A DNA stretch of 64,000 nt from Streptomyces sp. SLBN-118 (GCF_006715635.1 NZ_VFNP01000001.1:558001-622000), one strand, 5' to 3'. Shown: positions 36,680 through 45,588, counted from the stretch's first letter. Numbers and translations are program-made. Notes: generated from the sequence alone by a model not told the origin.

Positions 36680-37875
36680 GATCTTCCCATTGCTCGAGTG
36701 GATCGGTGCACGATCTCGGTGACGACGCCGATGACGCGGTCGCAGTCGCCGTCCGTCATCCCGCGCCACAGCGGCAGCGAGACCAGTCCCGGAAAGACGG
36801 CGTCGACGGCGGTGAACGACGTCCTCAGCAGGGGCGCGATGCCGGCGAAGGCGGGCAGCCGGTGCAGCGGGGTGTAGTGCACCTGGCAGCGGATCCCCCA
36901 GCAGAAGAAGGTGCCCAGCAGGTCCTTCTTCGACATGCCGAGGCCCTCGACGTCGAACACGACGGGGAACAAGTGGTGTGCGGATCCGGCGCGTTGCCGC
37001 TCTGGTACGGCTCGTACGAACGGCAGCCCGTGCAGCGCGTCCTGGTAGCGCGCCACCAGCCGGGCACGCTCCAGCCGGGACTCCTCGACCCTGCCGGCCT
37101 GCACCGCCCCGACGGCGGCATTGAACTCCGACAGGCGCAGGTTCATGCCGGGCACCGTGATCGAGTACGGCCACGGTCCGTGGTCGTCGGTGTGTGCGTC
37201 GACGGCCGACATGTTGTGGTTGCGTACCAGGCGCAGCTCGTGCAGCAGGTGCGGGTCGGCCGTGCTCACCGCGCCGCCCTCGCCCGCGGCGATCGGCTTG
37301 GTCGGGTGGAAGCTGAAGTACGCGGCGACCGAGGTCGGCCACGACCCGACCGGCAGCACGCCGTCGTAGGAGCCGCCGACCGCGTGGCAGGCGTCCTCGA
37401 CCAGGTCCGCGCCGTAGCGCTCGCACTGCGCCGACAGCGCGGCCATGTCGGCGCAGTGGCCGGCGTAGTGCACCGGCAGCACGACGATCCTGGCGTAGTC
37501 GCCGTGTACGCGCTCCAGCAGGTCACCGAGGCTCGCCGGGCAGAGGGTGAGGTCGTCGGCGCTCACATCGCACAGCGCGACGTCCCAGCCGAGCAGCCGG
37601 GCAGACGCCGGGCCCGCGGCGAAGTTCAGTGTCGGCGACACCAGCAGTTTCGGCCCGGACACCGAGCGCCCCAGCGTGTGCAGGAGTGCGAAGATCGCAC
37701 TGGTTCCGCTGGCCATGGTGACCGTGGGCGCGCCGGTGATCCGCTTCAGCTCCTCCTCGAACCGCACCACCTGGCTGCCGTTGGTCCAGAACCCGGACTC
37801 CAGGGCCGCCATCAGGGCGACGGCTTCCTCGGCGTCCCAGTGGGGCCGGGCGTACGGAAGATCGGGCTCAGACAT
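36676..37875 (-). CDS. DegT/DnrJ/EryC1 sugar aminotransferase (PseC/WecE-like)
   Basis: 399 residues. It has a canonical DegT layout: MASGTSAIFALL, VLPVHYAGHCADM, LVEDACHAVGG for the PLP-contacting Asp, and the Schiff-base Lys193 in SFHPTKPIAAGEGGAV. The C-terminal NLRLSEFNAAVG helix and HLFPVVFD strand are also standard. It would aminate a 4-keto or 3-keto nucleotide sugar. ATG 37875 overlaps the TIM-barrel gene stop by eight bases. It is more canonical than the paralog at 34392-35642, so it is the likelier sugar-specific enzyme. Confidence 0.9.
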   Translation of the reverse strand: MSEPDLPYARPHWDAEEAVALMAALESGFWTNGSQVVRFEEELKRITGAPTVTMASGTSAIFALLHTLGRSVSGPKLLVSPTLNFAAGPASARLLGWDVALCDVSADDLTLCPASLGDLLERVHGDYARIVVLPVHYAGHCADMAALSAQCERYGADLVEDACHAVGGSYDGVLPVGSWPTSVAAYFSFHPTKPIAAGEGGAVSTADPHLLHELRLVRNHNMSAVDAHTDDHGPWPYSITVPGMNLRLSEFNAAVGAVQAGRVEESRLERARLVARYQDALHGLPFVRAVPERQRAGSAHHLFPVVFDVEGLGMSKKDLLGTFFCWGIRCQVHYTPLHRLPAFAGIAPLLRTSFTAVDAVFPGLVSLPLWRGMTDGDCDRVIGVVTEIVHRSTRAMGRS

Positions 37876-38815
37876 CGCCCCTCCTCGTACAGTCGACCCG
37901 CGCGGCCAGTTCGGGGACCGAGGCCAGCCATTCGTAGGTCGCCCAGCAGTTCTTCCGGTCCTCGTAGTCGTCTTCCTGCACCTCGAAGACGACTCCGACC
38001 TCGCCGCCCCCGGCCGCTGCCGCGTCGAGTGCGGCGGCGAGCATGCCGGCGAGCAGGTCTTGCGCGATGTCGCCGTGCTGCGGCGGTACGCCTTCGAGGC
38101 ACTGGTCCGGCCAGGTCGGCATGGCGTGCCCGGAGAACGAAGCGAAGTGCAGGTGCTTGACCGGCAGTGACGGCAGCTCGAACGGCCCCACCGGCTCGGC
38201 GCGTTGTTCCAGCCGCGCCACCGCGGTCAGCGTCGAGTACGACACGGCCCAGTGGCAGACGTCCCAAGTGACCCCGACGCGCTGCGAGCCGAGCTCGGCG
38301 AGCGGGGCGAAGTCCGCCGGCCGCACGAAGACGGAGTCGAAGTCGATGCCCTGCGCGCCGATGACGGGCATGTTCTCCATGCCGATCCAGATCGGCGAGT
38401 CGCCCAGGTACGCGTCGAGCTCGGCGACCCTCTCCACCACCCGCGCCCGCGCCCCCGGCAGGTCGAACGTGGCCCAGTCGGCCAGCGACACGAACTGGTT
38501 CGCGTGCAGCACGACACCCAGCGCACCGACCTCTGCGGCAAGGTCGCAGAAGCGGCGCAGCCGGCCGAAGACGCCCTTGTCGGCGACCCAGTCCGCGTTC
38601 TCGGTCGGGAAGTGCAGGGTCAGCCGCCGCGCGCCGACATCGAACGCGTGGCGCAGGTTCTGGCTCAGCACCTGCCACTGGTCCTCGTCGGCGATGTCGC
38701 CGCCGTCGAAGACGTAGGCCTCGAGACCGCCGAGCTCGCGGGCCCAGCGCGTCTCGATCTGGCTGCGGCGCAGCCCGTCGAACGTCAGCCGCAGGGTCGC
38801 CGGTGCGCGGCTCAC
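37868..38815 (-). CDS. TIM-barrel sugar isomerase/epimerase-like protein (AP endonuclease 2 superfamily)
   Basis: 315 residues from GTG 38815, overlapping the UDP-sugar dehydrogenase stop as GTGA. The xylose-isomerase-like TIM barrel shows metal-ligand-type positions: WIGMENMPVI (Glu), GVTWDVCHWA (Asp and His), KHLHFASF (His) and VVFEVQED (Glu). The family includes sugar isomerases, myo-inosose dehydratase and hydroxypyruvate isomerase. The specific reaction is not visible, but the context is sugar modification. Confidence 0.72.
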   Translation of the reverse strand: MSRAPATLRLTFDGLRRSQIETRWARELGGLEAYVFDGGDIADEDQWQVLSQNLRHAFDVGARRLTLHFPTENADWVADKGVFGRLRRFCDLAAEVGALGVVLHANQFVSLADWATFDLPGARARVVERVAELDAYLGDSPIWIGMENMPVIGAQGIDFDSVFVRPADFAPLAELGSQRVGVTWDVCHWAVSYSTLTAVARLEQRAEPVGPFELPSLPVKHLHFASFSGHAMPTWPDQCLEGVPPQHGDIAQDLLAGMLAAALDAAAAGGGEVGVVFEVQEDDYEDRKNCWATYEWLASVPELAARVDCTRRGDV

Positions 38816-40062
38816 AGCTGCTCGACCTCCGCCGCGTTGAGCATGCCCCGGCAGTCGAAGATCAGGTTCGACGAGGCGAGCACCGTCTCGTAGTCGATCT
38901 CCTCATGGTCGGTCACCAGCACCACGGCGTCGGCGTGGCGGCACTCGTCCGCGGTCAACTCGACGGCCTTGAACGTGTCGGAGTCCATGTCGATGCCGAG
39001 CCACGGGTCGGTGACCTTGACGGTGGTGCCCATGCTGACCAGTTCGGCGCCGATCGCGAAGGCGGGAGAGTTGCGCGAGTCCGCCACCCCGGACTTGAAC
39101 GCGACACCGAGGATGAGCACGGTCGCGCCCTGCAGGCTCTTGCCCTGCCGCCGCAGCGACGCGGCCAGCCGCTGCATCACATGGCGCGGCATCGACTCGT
39201 TGATCTCGGCAGCCGCGTTGAGCAGATGGCTCTTGTGTCCCGCCGAGCCCAGCGCGTGGTTGAGGTAGTGCACATTGTTGGGCAGGCAGTGCCCGCCGAC
39301 GCCGGGCCCGTGGTGGAACGGCATGAACCCGAACGGCTTGGTCGACGCGGCGGAGATCACCTCGCGCAGGCTGATGTTCATCGCAGACGTCGCCTTGCTC
39401 AGCTCGTTGACGAAGGCGATGTTCAGATAACGGAAGGTGTTCTCAAGGAGCTTGGTGAACTCGGCCACCTCACAGCTGGAGACCGGAACGACCTCCTTGA
39501 AGACCGTTCCGTAGAAGGTGCGGATCGCTTCGAGGGCCTGGTCGTCGAGGCCGGAGACCAGCTTGGGCACATCACACAGCACCGCGTCACGGCCGGGGTC
39601 CACCCGGTCGGGGCTGTAGGCGAAGAACACGTCGACGCCCGACTTCAGACCGGAGAGCCGCTCGAAGAGCGGCGCGACGTGCTGACGTATCGCGCCGGGG
39701 TAGACCGTCGACTCGACCACGATCAGCGCACCCGGCCTGGCGACCGAGGCGACCTGCGCCAACGCCCGGTCGACGTAGGTGAGATCGGGCCGCTTGTCGT
39801 CGGTCAGCGGAGTGGGCGTGGAGATCAGATAGACATCGACCTCCGGCACCTCGGCCAGGTTCGCCATCGGCACATAGCGCTCGTTCTCGGTCTCCCTGCG
39901 CAGTTCCTCGTCGGTGACGTCGACGATGTACGACCGGCACGCCCGCAGTGATTCGAACCGGACCGGATCGATCTCGACCGCGTACAAGGTGTGGCCGGAG
40001 GACGCTATGGCGATGGAAAGCGGCAAACCCACGTATCCCTGCCCGATAGCCGCGACTCGCAC
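38812..40062 (-). CDS. UDP-N-acetylhexosamine/UDP-glucose 6-dehydrogenase
   Basis: 416 residues from GTG 40062, with GAGGGG six bases upstream. The N-terminal NAD motif is IGQGYVGLPLSIAIAS. Lys204 is in EFTKLLENTFR and the catalytic thioester Cys259 is in GVGGHCLPNN, both diagnostic. The C-terminal domain contains LILGVAFKSGVADSRNSP. It oxidises the C6 hydroxyl of a UDP sugar to the uronate with two NAD+. GGHCLP and sequence style favour the WecC/WbpA (N-acetyl sugar) branch over UDP-glucose, which fits a neighbouring deacetylase. Confidence 0.9.
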   Translation of the reverse strand: MRVAAIGQGYVGLPLSIAIASSGHTLYAVEIDPVRFESLRACRSYIVDVTDEELRRETENERYVPMANLAEVPEVDVYLISTPTPLTDDKRPDLTYVDRALAQVASVARPGALIVVESTVYPGAIRQHVAPLFERLSGLKSGVDVFFAYSPDRVDPGRDAVLCDVPKLVSGLDDQALEAIRTFYGTVFKEVVPVSSCEVAEFTKLLENTFRYLNIAFVNELSKATSAMNISLREVISAASTKPFGFMPFHHGPGVGGHCLPNNVHYLNHALGSAGHKSHLLNAAAEINESMPRHVMQRLAASLRRQGKSLQGATVLILGVAFKSGVADSRNSPAFAIGAELVSMGTTVKVTDPWLGIDMDSDTFKAVELTADECRHADAVVLVTDHEEIDYETVLASSNLIFDCRGMLNAAEVEQL

Positions 40063-40144
40063 GTTCCCCTCCTTTCGTCGTAATCCGTTGTGGCAGCATT
40101 CGGCTCAGGACGTGCCGAAGGCACTGTCCGACCTGGACGGGCTG

Positions 40145-40214
40145 GTGTTCAGACCTGCGTAGGCAGGCGGGTGTTCAGGCCTGCACGGGCAGGCCGTGTT
40201 CAGACCTGCTCCGC
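40145..40214. repeat. Three tandem ~26-bp repeats with internal hairpins
   Basis: Copies start at 40145, 40171 and 40196, each beginning GTGTTCAG(A/G)CCTGC; the third is partial. Copies one and two carry self-complementary cores: CCTGC-GTAG-GCAGG, and GGCCTGC-ACGG-GCAGGCC (7-bp stem). The third copy overlaps the 3' end of the glycosyltransferase gene and encodes its stop. The array fills most of the only gap over 100 bp inside the operon. It may act as an attenuator, terminator or mRNA-processing element; that is inference. Confidence 0.7.
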
Positions 40215-41138
40215 GACTGCGGCTTCGCCTTCGAAGATCGGCAGGTCTGTGGTTGCGACCTGCAGCGAGCGCCTGTTGAACAGTTCCGCGGCGGCGACGG
40301 ATCCGAGCGAGGCCACCGCCGCTGCCGTGGCAGCCACCCGGAACCACCGCGAGCGGGACCGGACACCCGCAAGCGCGGCGAGCGCCCCGCCCGTCACGCC
40401 GAACCGGGTCAGCACTCCGGTGAGCGCAAGCGACCCCACCGCCTCCTCGACATGGCCCTTCAGGCCCAGTCGGGAATCGTCGCGGTAGCTCTTGGGCTTG
40501 ACGTAGGTGACCGTGTCCATGTCGAGCCCCAGCGCGGCCATGATCGCGCCGACGTTGCCCTTGGTGAACGTCAGATGACCCAGTCTGCGGGCGACGTCCT
40601 GGCGCATGACGAAGAACGAGCTGGCGCCGTGCGGGATCGGATGCCTGCCGAACCTGGTCTCCAGGAAGTAGAAGACCGCCTGTCCCACCAGCAGCCGCGT
40701 CGGGTCGTCGCGTTTGCGGGTGGATGTCACACCGAACACCGCGGCGATCTCGGGTCCCGCCTGCTCCAGCGCGGCGACCAGCTGTGCCACCACCTCGGGT
40801 GGGGTCTGCATGTCGGCGTCGAGTACACACACCATCGCGCCGCGCGCGGCGATCATGCCGGCCTTGCTCGACGCGGGCTGACCGCAGTTGGGGCGCAGTT
40901 GCACCCAGCGGAACTCCGGCGTCGTGGCACGCAGTTCGGCGAGGATGCGCGGGGTCGCGTCCGTGCTGCCGTCATCGACCGCGAGCACCTCGAAGGAGCG
41001 GCCCCAGTTCTTGCCTACCTTCACCGCCCGCTCCACGGCCTCGCGGGCGATGTCCGCCTCGTTGTACATGGGGATGACGAAGCTGAGGTCCACGCTGTCG
41101 GCCGCGTCGGTCAGGTGCTCGTCGAGTTTCCGGCTCAT
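40200..41138 (-). CDS. Family 2 glycosyltransferase (polyprenyl-phosphate sugar transferase-like), membrane anchored
   Basis: 312 residues from ATG 41138 with AGGGA four bases upstream; ATG 41189, which overlaps the methyltransferase stop as TGATG, is an alternative that adds 17 residues. The GT-A fold shows LSFVIPMYNEAD, VDDGSTD (55-60) and the metal-binding DAD at 107-109 (LDADMQTPP). The C-terminus has a hydrophobic helix (RWFRVAATAAAVASLG). The pattern resembles dolichyl/undecaprenyl-phosphate hexosyltransferases. It probably transfers the operon's sugar to a lipid. The stop is within the third repeat of the tandem array. Confidence 0.85.
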   Translation of the reverse strand: MSRKLDEHLTDAADSVDLSFVIPMYNEADIAREAVERAVKVGKNWGRSFEVLAVDDGSTDATPRILAELRATTPEFRWVQLRPNCGQPASSKAGMIAARGAMVCVLDADMQTPPEVVAQLVAALEQAGPEIAAVFGVTSTRKRDDPTRLLVGQAVFYFLETRFGRHPIPHGASSFFVMRQDVARRLGHLTFTKGNVGAIMAALGLDMDTVTYVKPKSYRDDSRLGLKGHVEEAVGSLALTGVLTRFGVTGGALAALAGVRSRSRWFRVAATAAAVASLGSVAAAELFNRRSLQVATTDLPIFEGEAAVAEQV

Positions 41139-41188
41139 GTCTTCCCTACGGTCCCTATGGTCATGGTCATTTCTGACGGCCTCAGTCA

Positions 41189-42124
41189 TCAGCGGGCTCG
41201 TTTGAAACTGATCATCATCTGCGCGGTCGGGGCGAACCTGGCGCGCAGGAAGTCGACGCCGGCGAAGAACGCGGTGAGCGGCTCGTACACCCAGTTCATA
41301 TAGGCGGGCTTCTGGGGGGTGACCTTGATCCAGCCACGGTCGCTGAGCCACGCCATCACACTGATCGCCCACTGGGGGGCGCCCTGGGTGTAGTAGCTGT
41401 CGGACTTGGCGAGCCCCACCTGGGAGCCGAGTTTGTCGAGCCCGGGCTCCGTGAACAGCACGAAGTGCCGTGGGCAGTGCAGTCCGCCCCAGTTACGGTG
41501 CCGGAAGATACGGGCGTCGACGGTGGCGGTGTTGGGGGTCTTCATCAGCAGCACACCGTTCTCCGACAGGAGGCCGGCCATCCCGGCCATGACCTTCCGC
41601 GGGTCGGGCACGTGCTCGATGATGCTCATCATCAGGATGAGATCGAACGGCTCGTCAGAGGCGAACTCCTCGATGGGCATGCAGTGGTAGACATGGCCGG
41701 CCGCCTCGGCCAGCGGCGCGGCCGCGGCCTGGAGGTCGACCTCGTGGGTCTCCACCACCCGCTGATCCACCTTGCGCACGGTGCTGAGCAGCCAGCCGGA
41801 ACCCCCGCCGACGTCGAGCACCCGCAGCTTTTCGCCGGGAATTCCCTTGAGTACCTTCGCGAGCATTCGACCGTCGAGGCGTTCCTTGATGCGCTCCGTG
41901 AAAGTGGTCGACTCCCCGATCCCGCCATAGGAATAGTAATTGGTGGGGTAGATCTCGTCGAGACGGTCCGCCGGCGGCGAGTCCAGGTAAACGGCGGTGC
42001 AGGACGGGCATAGCGCGTAGTGGTATTCCTCGTCGCTGGTGAAGTATTCCTTGTCGTACGCCTTGGCGAACAACTCGACCGCGGTTTCCCCGCAAATTGG
42101 GCAAGCCATCAACGTCTTAGCCAC
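41189..42124 (-). CDS. SAM-dependent methyltransferase with N-terminal zinc-ribbon
   Basis: 311 residues from GTG 42124, six bases after GGAGG; the next ATG at 42109 would also give the zinc ribbon. The N-terminus has CPICG and CPSC (about 8-42), a zinc-ribbon found in sugar C-methyltransferases and in cell-surface glycan methyltransferases. Motif I is VLDVGGGSGWLLSTV, and later come ILMMSIIEHVPDP and NWGGLHCPRHFVLF. The last shared stretch is common to methyltransferases that modify capsule and antibiotic sugars. It overlaps the desaturase stop by eight bases. Confidence 0.85.
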   Translation of the reverse strand: MAKTLMACPICGETAVELFAKAYDKEYFTSDEEYHYALCPSCTAVYLDSPPADRLDEIYPTNYYSYGGIGESTTFTERIKERLDGRMLAKVLKGIPGEKLRVLDVGGGSGWLLSTVRKVDQRVVETHEVDLQAAAAPLAEAAGHVYHCMPIEEFASDEPFDLILMMSIIEHVPDPRKVMAGMAGLLSENGVLLMKTPNTATVDARIFRHRNWGGLHCPRHFVLFTEPGLDKLGSQVGLAKSDSYYTQGAPQWAISVMAWLSDRGWIKVTPQKPAYMNWVYEPLTAFFAGVDFLRARFAPTAQMMISFKRAR

Positions 42125-43118
42125 GACGGGCCTCCAATATCAGCGTCCTGACGGCCGCGCCGTATCCGGTGCGGCTGGCCTCCATATCCGCGGCAAGCGG
42201 GGTACGGGAAAAGAACTGCTCCATCTCCGCGAAACGTGTGTAGGAGATGGCCGGGTCCCAGTGGTGCAGCAGGTGCTGGTTAAAACCGGCCGAGCCGAAG
42301 GTGCGTGACACCAGGCCCGTCCCGAACAGCCGGTTCACCGGCCCGTGCAGCTCGACGGAGAAGTCGACGTCACACGGGGCTTCGAGGTGCCGGTGCTCGA
42401 CGATCGTCCGCACCGTCGCCAGCAGCGGGAACACGGCCCCGACGGCCACGACCCAGGTCAGCGCGCCGAGTTGAAAGCCTGCGAGGAGGAGCCCGGCCAC
42501 GATCGCCGCGTGGACGGCGAAGGAGCGCAGCGAGGCCAGCAGTCCGCTGGACGTACGGCTGGACTTCCTGCGGGTCTCACCGATCCGCTGCTTGCGCAGC
42601 AACACCTCCAGCACATGGATGCCGGTGACCGCCTTGAGCATGTTCAGCACGGAAAGGCACAGGTGATAGGTGGTTTCCGTGTCGTCGTGATCGCCGAGGT
42701 GCGCATGGTGGGCCATATGCGTATGGCGGTAGTTGACCGTGGTGGAGCCGTAGAGGAGCCACACGAACCAGTCGCCCAGCCGGTCGTTGGTCTTACGGCG
42801 CGGTGCCAGGTTGGAGTGCGCCGCCTCGTGACCGAACAGGAACAGCGAGTGGAGCCAGAACCCGGTCCAGCAGGCCGCCGGCACGACGAGCGCGCCCGCC
42901 GCCCATCCGGGCCACACCTGCGACGCGAGGGCGGCGGCGAGGACGCCGACGGCCAGGAACAGATAGCAAAGACCGATATCGCGCCACACAATCCCGAAGC
43001 GGGGCCTTAAGGTCTTACGGAAGTCGACCCACCGCACGCCGTCATCGGAAACAATCGACGGTAAGTGCGGAGACCCCGGATTCCCTCTGCCCCGGGTCTC
43101 GCCCTTTGCTGACTCCAT
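42117..43118 (-). CDS. Membrane fatty acid desaturase
   Basis: 333 residues. Three histidine boxes of the di-iron desaturase family are present: HEAAH (97-101), HTHMAHH (132-138) and HLLHH (late, in NQHLLHHWDP). Hydrophobic pairs flank them (LCYLFLAVGVLAAALA; HAAIVAGLLLAGF). It inserts a double bond into a membrane lipid or acyl chain. As the promoter-proximal gene of the 20-kb operon it sets a lipid theme for the pathway: an unsaturated acyl group might be what the Lux-type genes later reduce. AAAGG precedes the ATG. Confidence 0.9.
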   Translation of the reverse strand: MESAKGETRGRGNPGSPHLPSIVSDDGVRWVDFRKTLRPRFGIVWRDIGLCYLFLAVGVLAAALASQVWPGWAAGALVVPAACWTGFWLHSLFLFGHEAAHSNLAPRRKTNDRLGDWFVWLLYGSTTVNYRHTHMAHHAHLGDHDDTETTYHLCLSVLNMLKAVTGIHVLEVLLRKQRIGETRRKSSRTSSGLLASLRSFAVHAAIVAGLLLAGFQLGALTWVVAVGAVFPLLATVRTIVEHRHLEAPCDVDFSVELHGPVNRLFGTGLVSRTFGSAGFNQHLLHHWDPAISYTRFAEMEQFFSRTPLAADMEASRTGYGAAVRTLILEARRG

Positions 43119-43638
43119 GACCTTTCCCCGTTTTTATGGTAGGCCCGTCCGGCGGATCGTCAAAAAAACGACCCGCTCGCGCGCCAACAATGACTGATGG
43201 AGATCTCTACCCCGCCGAAATCGCCCGGGACCCTTTTACATCAGGGCACCACAGTAGCGATGAGAAAACGAAAAGCCCCCCTGCACATCCCCCGGCCCCC
43301 CGCTTTGGGCCCCGTTTAGGTCTGGCAACAGTGAAGCACACGCACAACCCACCGGCACAGAGCTGCCTGGAATTTTTTGAGCACTGTCTAAGAGGTCTCC
43401 GCACGGGCCCGTCGATTCCGGTTCCGCTTCCCGCAGCGGCGAGCCCGGCGGAGCAGGGCACGAACCGCACCACGTCCCAATGGGACTCCTCCGAGCTTCG
43501 CCCTCCGAACGTGTCACTCCGCTGACGCGGGGTCCCCCGGCTGACAGAACGCTGACGTCCGCTTTCCAAGTCCTCGGGGAAACCCACGCATTGGATACCC
43601 TGCCTTTCACCAACACATGGACTGGACGAAGGAGAGCC
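43119..43638. other. Divergent intergenic region with promoter of the lux-like operon
   Basis: About 520 bp between the divergent desaturase and acetyltransferase genes, with no supported gene. It is noticeably less GC-rich in parts (runs of A and T at 43159-43167 and 43370-43382). The operon promoter should lie here, to the left, and the acetyltransferase promoter to the right. No regulatory gene is nearby. I could not identify sigma boxes with certainty. Confidence 0.6.
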
Positions 43639-44142
43639 GTGATCCGGTTGGCCAGAGCGGCGGACCTGCCGAATCTGCAAGACATCGAGCGCGCTGCCGG
43701 AAAGGTCTTCGCCGACATCGACATGGTCGCGGTCGCGGAGGACGAGCCGCCGTCGCTGCAGGTTCTCGGTGAGTATCAGGAACACGGCCGGGCCTGGGTG
43801 TGGGCGGACGACAACGACTTCCCGGTCGCGTACCTGATCGCGGACCTGGTGGACGGCAACGGGCATGTCGAGCAGGTGTCCGTACACCCCGACCACGCCG
43901 GCAAGAGGATCGGCAAGTCCCTTATCGACCATGCCGCGGGGTGGGCGAGGGCACAGGGAGCGCCGGCACTGACGCTGACCACGTTCACCGAGGTGGTCTG
44001 GAACGGGCCGTACTACGAGAAGCTCGGCTTCCGGCTGCTCCCCGAGGCGGAGTTGACTCCCGGACTCCGTGAGATCCGGGCGGCGGAGGCCGCACACGGA
44101 CTGGACAGGTGGCCGCGGGCCTGCATGCGCAAAGAGATCTGA
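43639..44142 (+). CDS. GNAT family N-acetyltransferase
   Basis: 167 residues from GTG 43639, with GGAGAG immediately upstream. The GNAT fold is clear: IRLARAADLPNLQDIER, VEQVSVHPDHAGKRIGKSLI for the acetyl-CoA pyrophosphate loop (HAGKRIG), and WNGPYYEKLGFRLL near the end. The substrate is not predictable. It is divergent from the lux-like operon and followed by a hairpin terminator. Confidence 0.85.
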   Translation: MIRLARAADLPNLQDIERAAGKVFADIDMVAVAEDEPPSLQVLGEYQEHGRAWVWADDNDFPVAYLIADLVDGNGHVEQVSVHPDHAGKRIGKSLIDHAAGWARAQGAPALTLTTFTEVVWNGPYYEKLGFRLLPEAELTPGLREIRAAEAAHGLDRWPRACMRKEI

Positions 44143-44183
44143 TACGCACAAAGAGATCTGACGGGGCGCCCGCGTCGTACGGG

Positions 44184-44207
44184 GCCGGGCTGTCGGCGAA
44201 GCCCGGC
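44184..44207 (+). terminator. Hairpin terminator (8-bp perfect stem)
   Basis: GCCGGGCT (44184-44191) pairs with AGCCCGGC (44200-44207) around an eight-base loop, followed by TTT. It lies 41 bp after the acetyltransferase stop and between convergent genes, so it may act in both directions. Confidence 0.7.
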
Positions 44208-44256
44208 TTTCGGGAGCCAGTGACCCTTTCCCGAATCCGACGGACGATGTGCGCGG

Positions 44257-45096
44257 TCAGCCGGTGCGTACCGCCGTGATGGTGAAGCGCTCGACCTCGG
44301 CGACGTGCCCGCCGGTGGACGCGACAACCGTGAGTACCCGGTCGCGGGCGCCGGAGAAGGACACCGACTGTTTCCAGGGCTGGTTGTTGCCGCCCGCCGA
44401 CGTGCAGCACGAGGTGCCCAGCGGCGCCGCGGACGACAGTTGGCGCACCTGCACCCGGATGCCCTCGTCCACGCCGGTGATCCGTCCGCCGGTCACCACC
44501 GGGGAGCGTACGAGCGACCCGTATCCGGGCGTGGTGAGGGAGAGCGTCGTGTCGTCGGTGCCCACGACCTCCCACGGGGCGCTCGGGCCCGTTCCGAACC
44601 GCACGAGGTGGACAATCGCCGCGGTGCCGCCCTCGGCTCCGCTCCCCGCGACGCCGATGCGGGCGTGCGCCCCGCGGACGTTGCGCGAGGAGACTCGGTC
44701 GATCTCACGGAAGCCCAGGTAGCCCCGGGTGAAGGACAGGGCGGTTTGCTCCGGGTCCAGATGCCAGGGCTGATGTCCGCCCGAGTGATACTCGCGTTCC
44801 CATGCCTGGGCCTGGGCGAGCGTGGCGAACGGCCACAACGGCTGGAGTCGTCCGGGGCCGATCGCCGGCGCAGTGGCGCCCGGTGCGGGCGTCGTGGGCG
44901 CTTGCGTGCCCGACGGTGTGGTCGCCGACGGGGCCGAGGAGGCGGACACGGTGGGCGACTGGGCCGGCGAGGACGCCGCGGGTGTGGTGGACGGAGATCC
45001 CGATGCGTTCGGGGACCCGCCGCTACTGCAGGAGGTGAGCATCAGGCCGGTCACGGCCGTTGCGGCGAGGAGTCGGATTGGGAGCCGGATGTTCAT
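44257..45096 (-). CDS. Lipoprotein of unknown function
   Basis: 279 residues. The N-terminus is a lipoprotein signal (LLAATAVTGLMLTSCSSGG), with the lipobox Cys near residue 23. A low-complexity Ser/Pro/Thr linker runs to about residue 80 and should place the domain away from the membrane. The globular part begins LWPFATLAQAQAWEREY, and shows two adjacent Cys (TSCCTSAGG). This domain occurs in actinobacterial exported proteins, but I cannot name its function. Confidence 0.8.
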   Translation of the reverse strand: MNIRLPIRLLAATAVTGLMLTSCSSGGSPNASGSPSTTPAASSPAQSPTVSASSAPSATTPSGTQAPTTPAPGATAPAIGPGRLQPLWPFATLAQAQAWEREYHSGGHQPWHLDPEQTALSFTRGYLGFREIDRVSSRNVRGAHARIGVAGSGAEGGTAAIVHLVRFGTGPSAPWEVVGTDDTTLSLTTPGYGSLVRSPVVTGGRITGVDEGIRVQVRQLSSAAPLGTSCCTSAGGNNQPWKQSVSFSGARDRVLTVVASTGGHVAEVERFTITAVRTG

Positions 45097-45141
45097 GAAT
45101 GCCCCAGGTACGTGTGCCGACCGCCTGTACGGTCCGTGCGC

Positions 45142-45472
45142 CTATGGTGCCACCACTTCGGCCCATGTCACAGAGTCCCGCGCTCCTCCGCGGTGGGGGA
45201 CATCCGTTCCAGCGTTAAGGCCCTGCCGCGCCCCGCGTCCCGGCGGGGGCATCTGAGCGTCGAAGTCACCGGAGCGAAGCCGGAACACCTGAAGACGCAT
45301 GGTGCAGTACTTCTCGGTTTCCCCGACCCACTCCATGCCGATCCGGCGAGCGGTCCGGGCAGCGCGGGTGTTGGCGGGCCGGACCACCGCGAGAACCTCG
45401 TCGGCTCCCGTGTCAAAGGCCCAGCGGGCCAGCGCAGCGTCCTGCCTCGGTGGCATATCCCCCAATTGTCCG
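45142..45472 (-). pseudogene. GNAT acetyltransferase fragment, frameshifted
   Basis: The C-terminal part of a GNAT domain is readable as AALARWAFDTGADEVLAVV and RRIGMEWVGETEKYC. The preceding segment typical of this family (GGYATEAGR) is in another frame at about 45437-45463. No N-terminal half is found upstream. So a frameshift and a 5' truncation have destroyed the gene. Confidence 0.55.
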
Positions 45473-45588
45473 ATCATCTGTCCTCCTCCGCGCCCGCCCT
45501 CCCCTTGACCTCCATGCCGGCGGCTCAAGGGTAGGCACGGTCTCAGACCGCGCGGCGCGACGCGGAGCTGCACCCGCGGCGGAATGCG

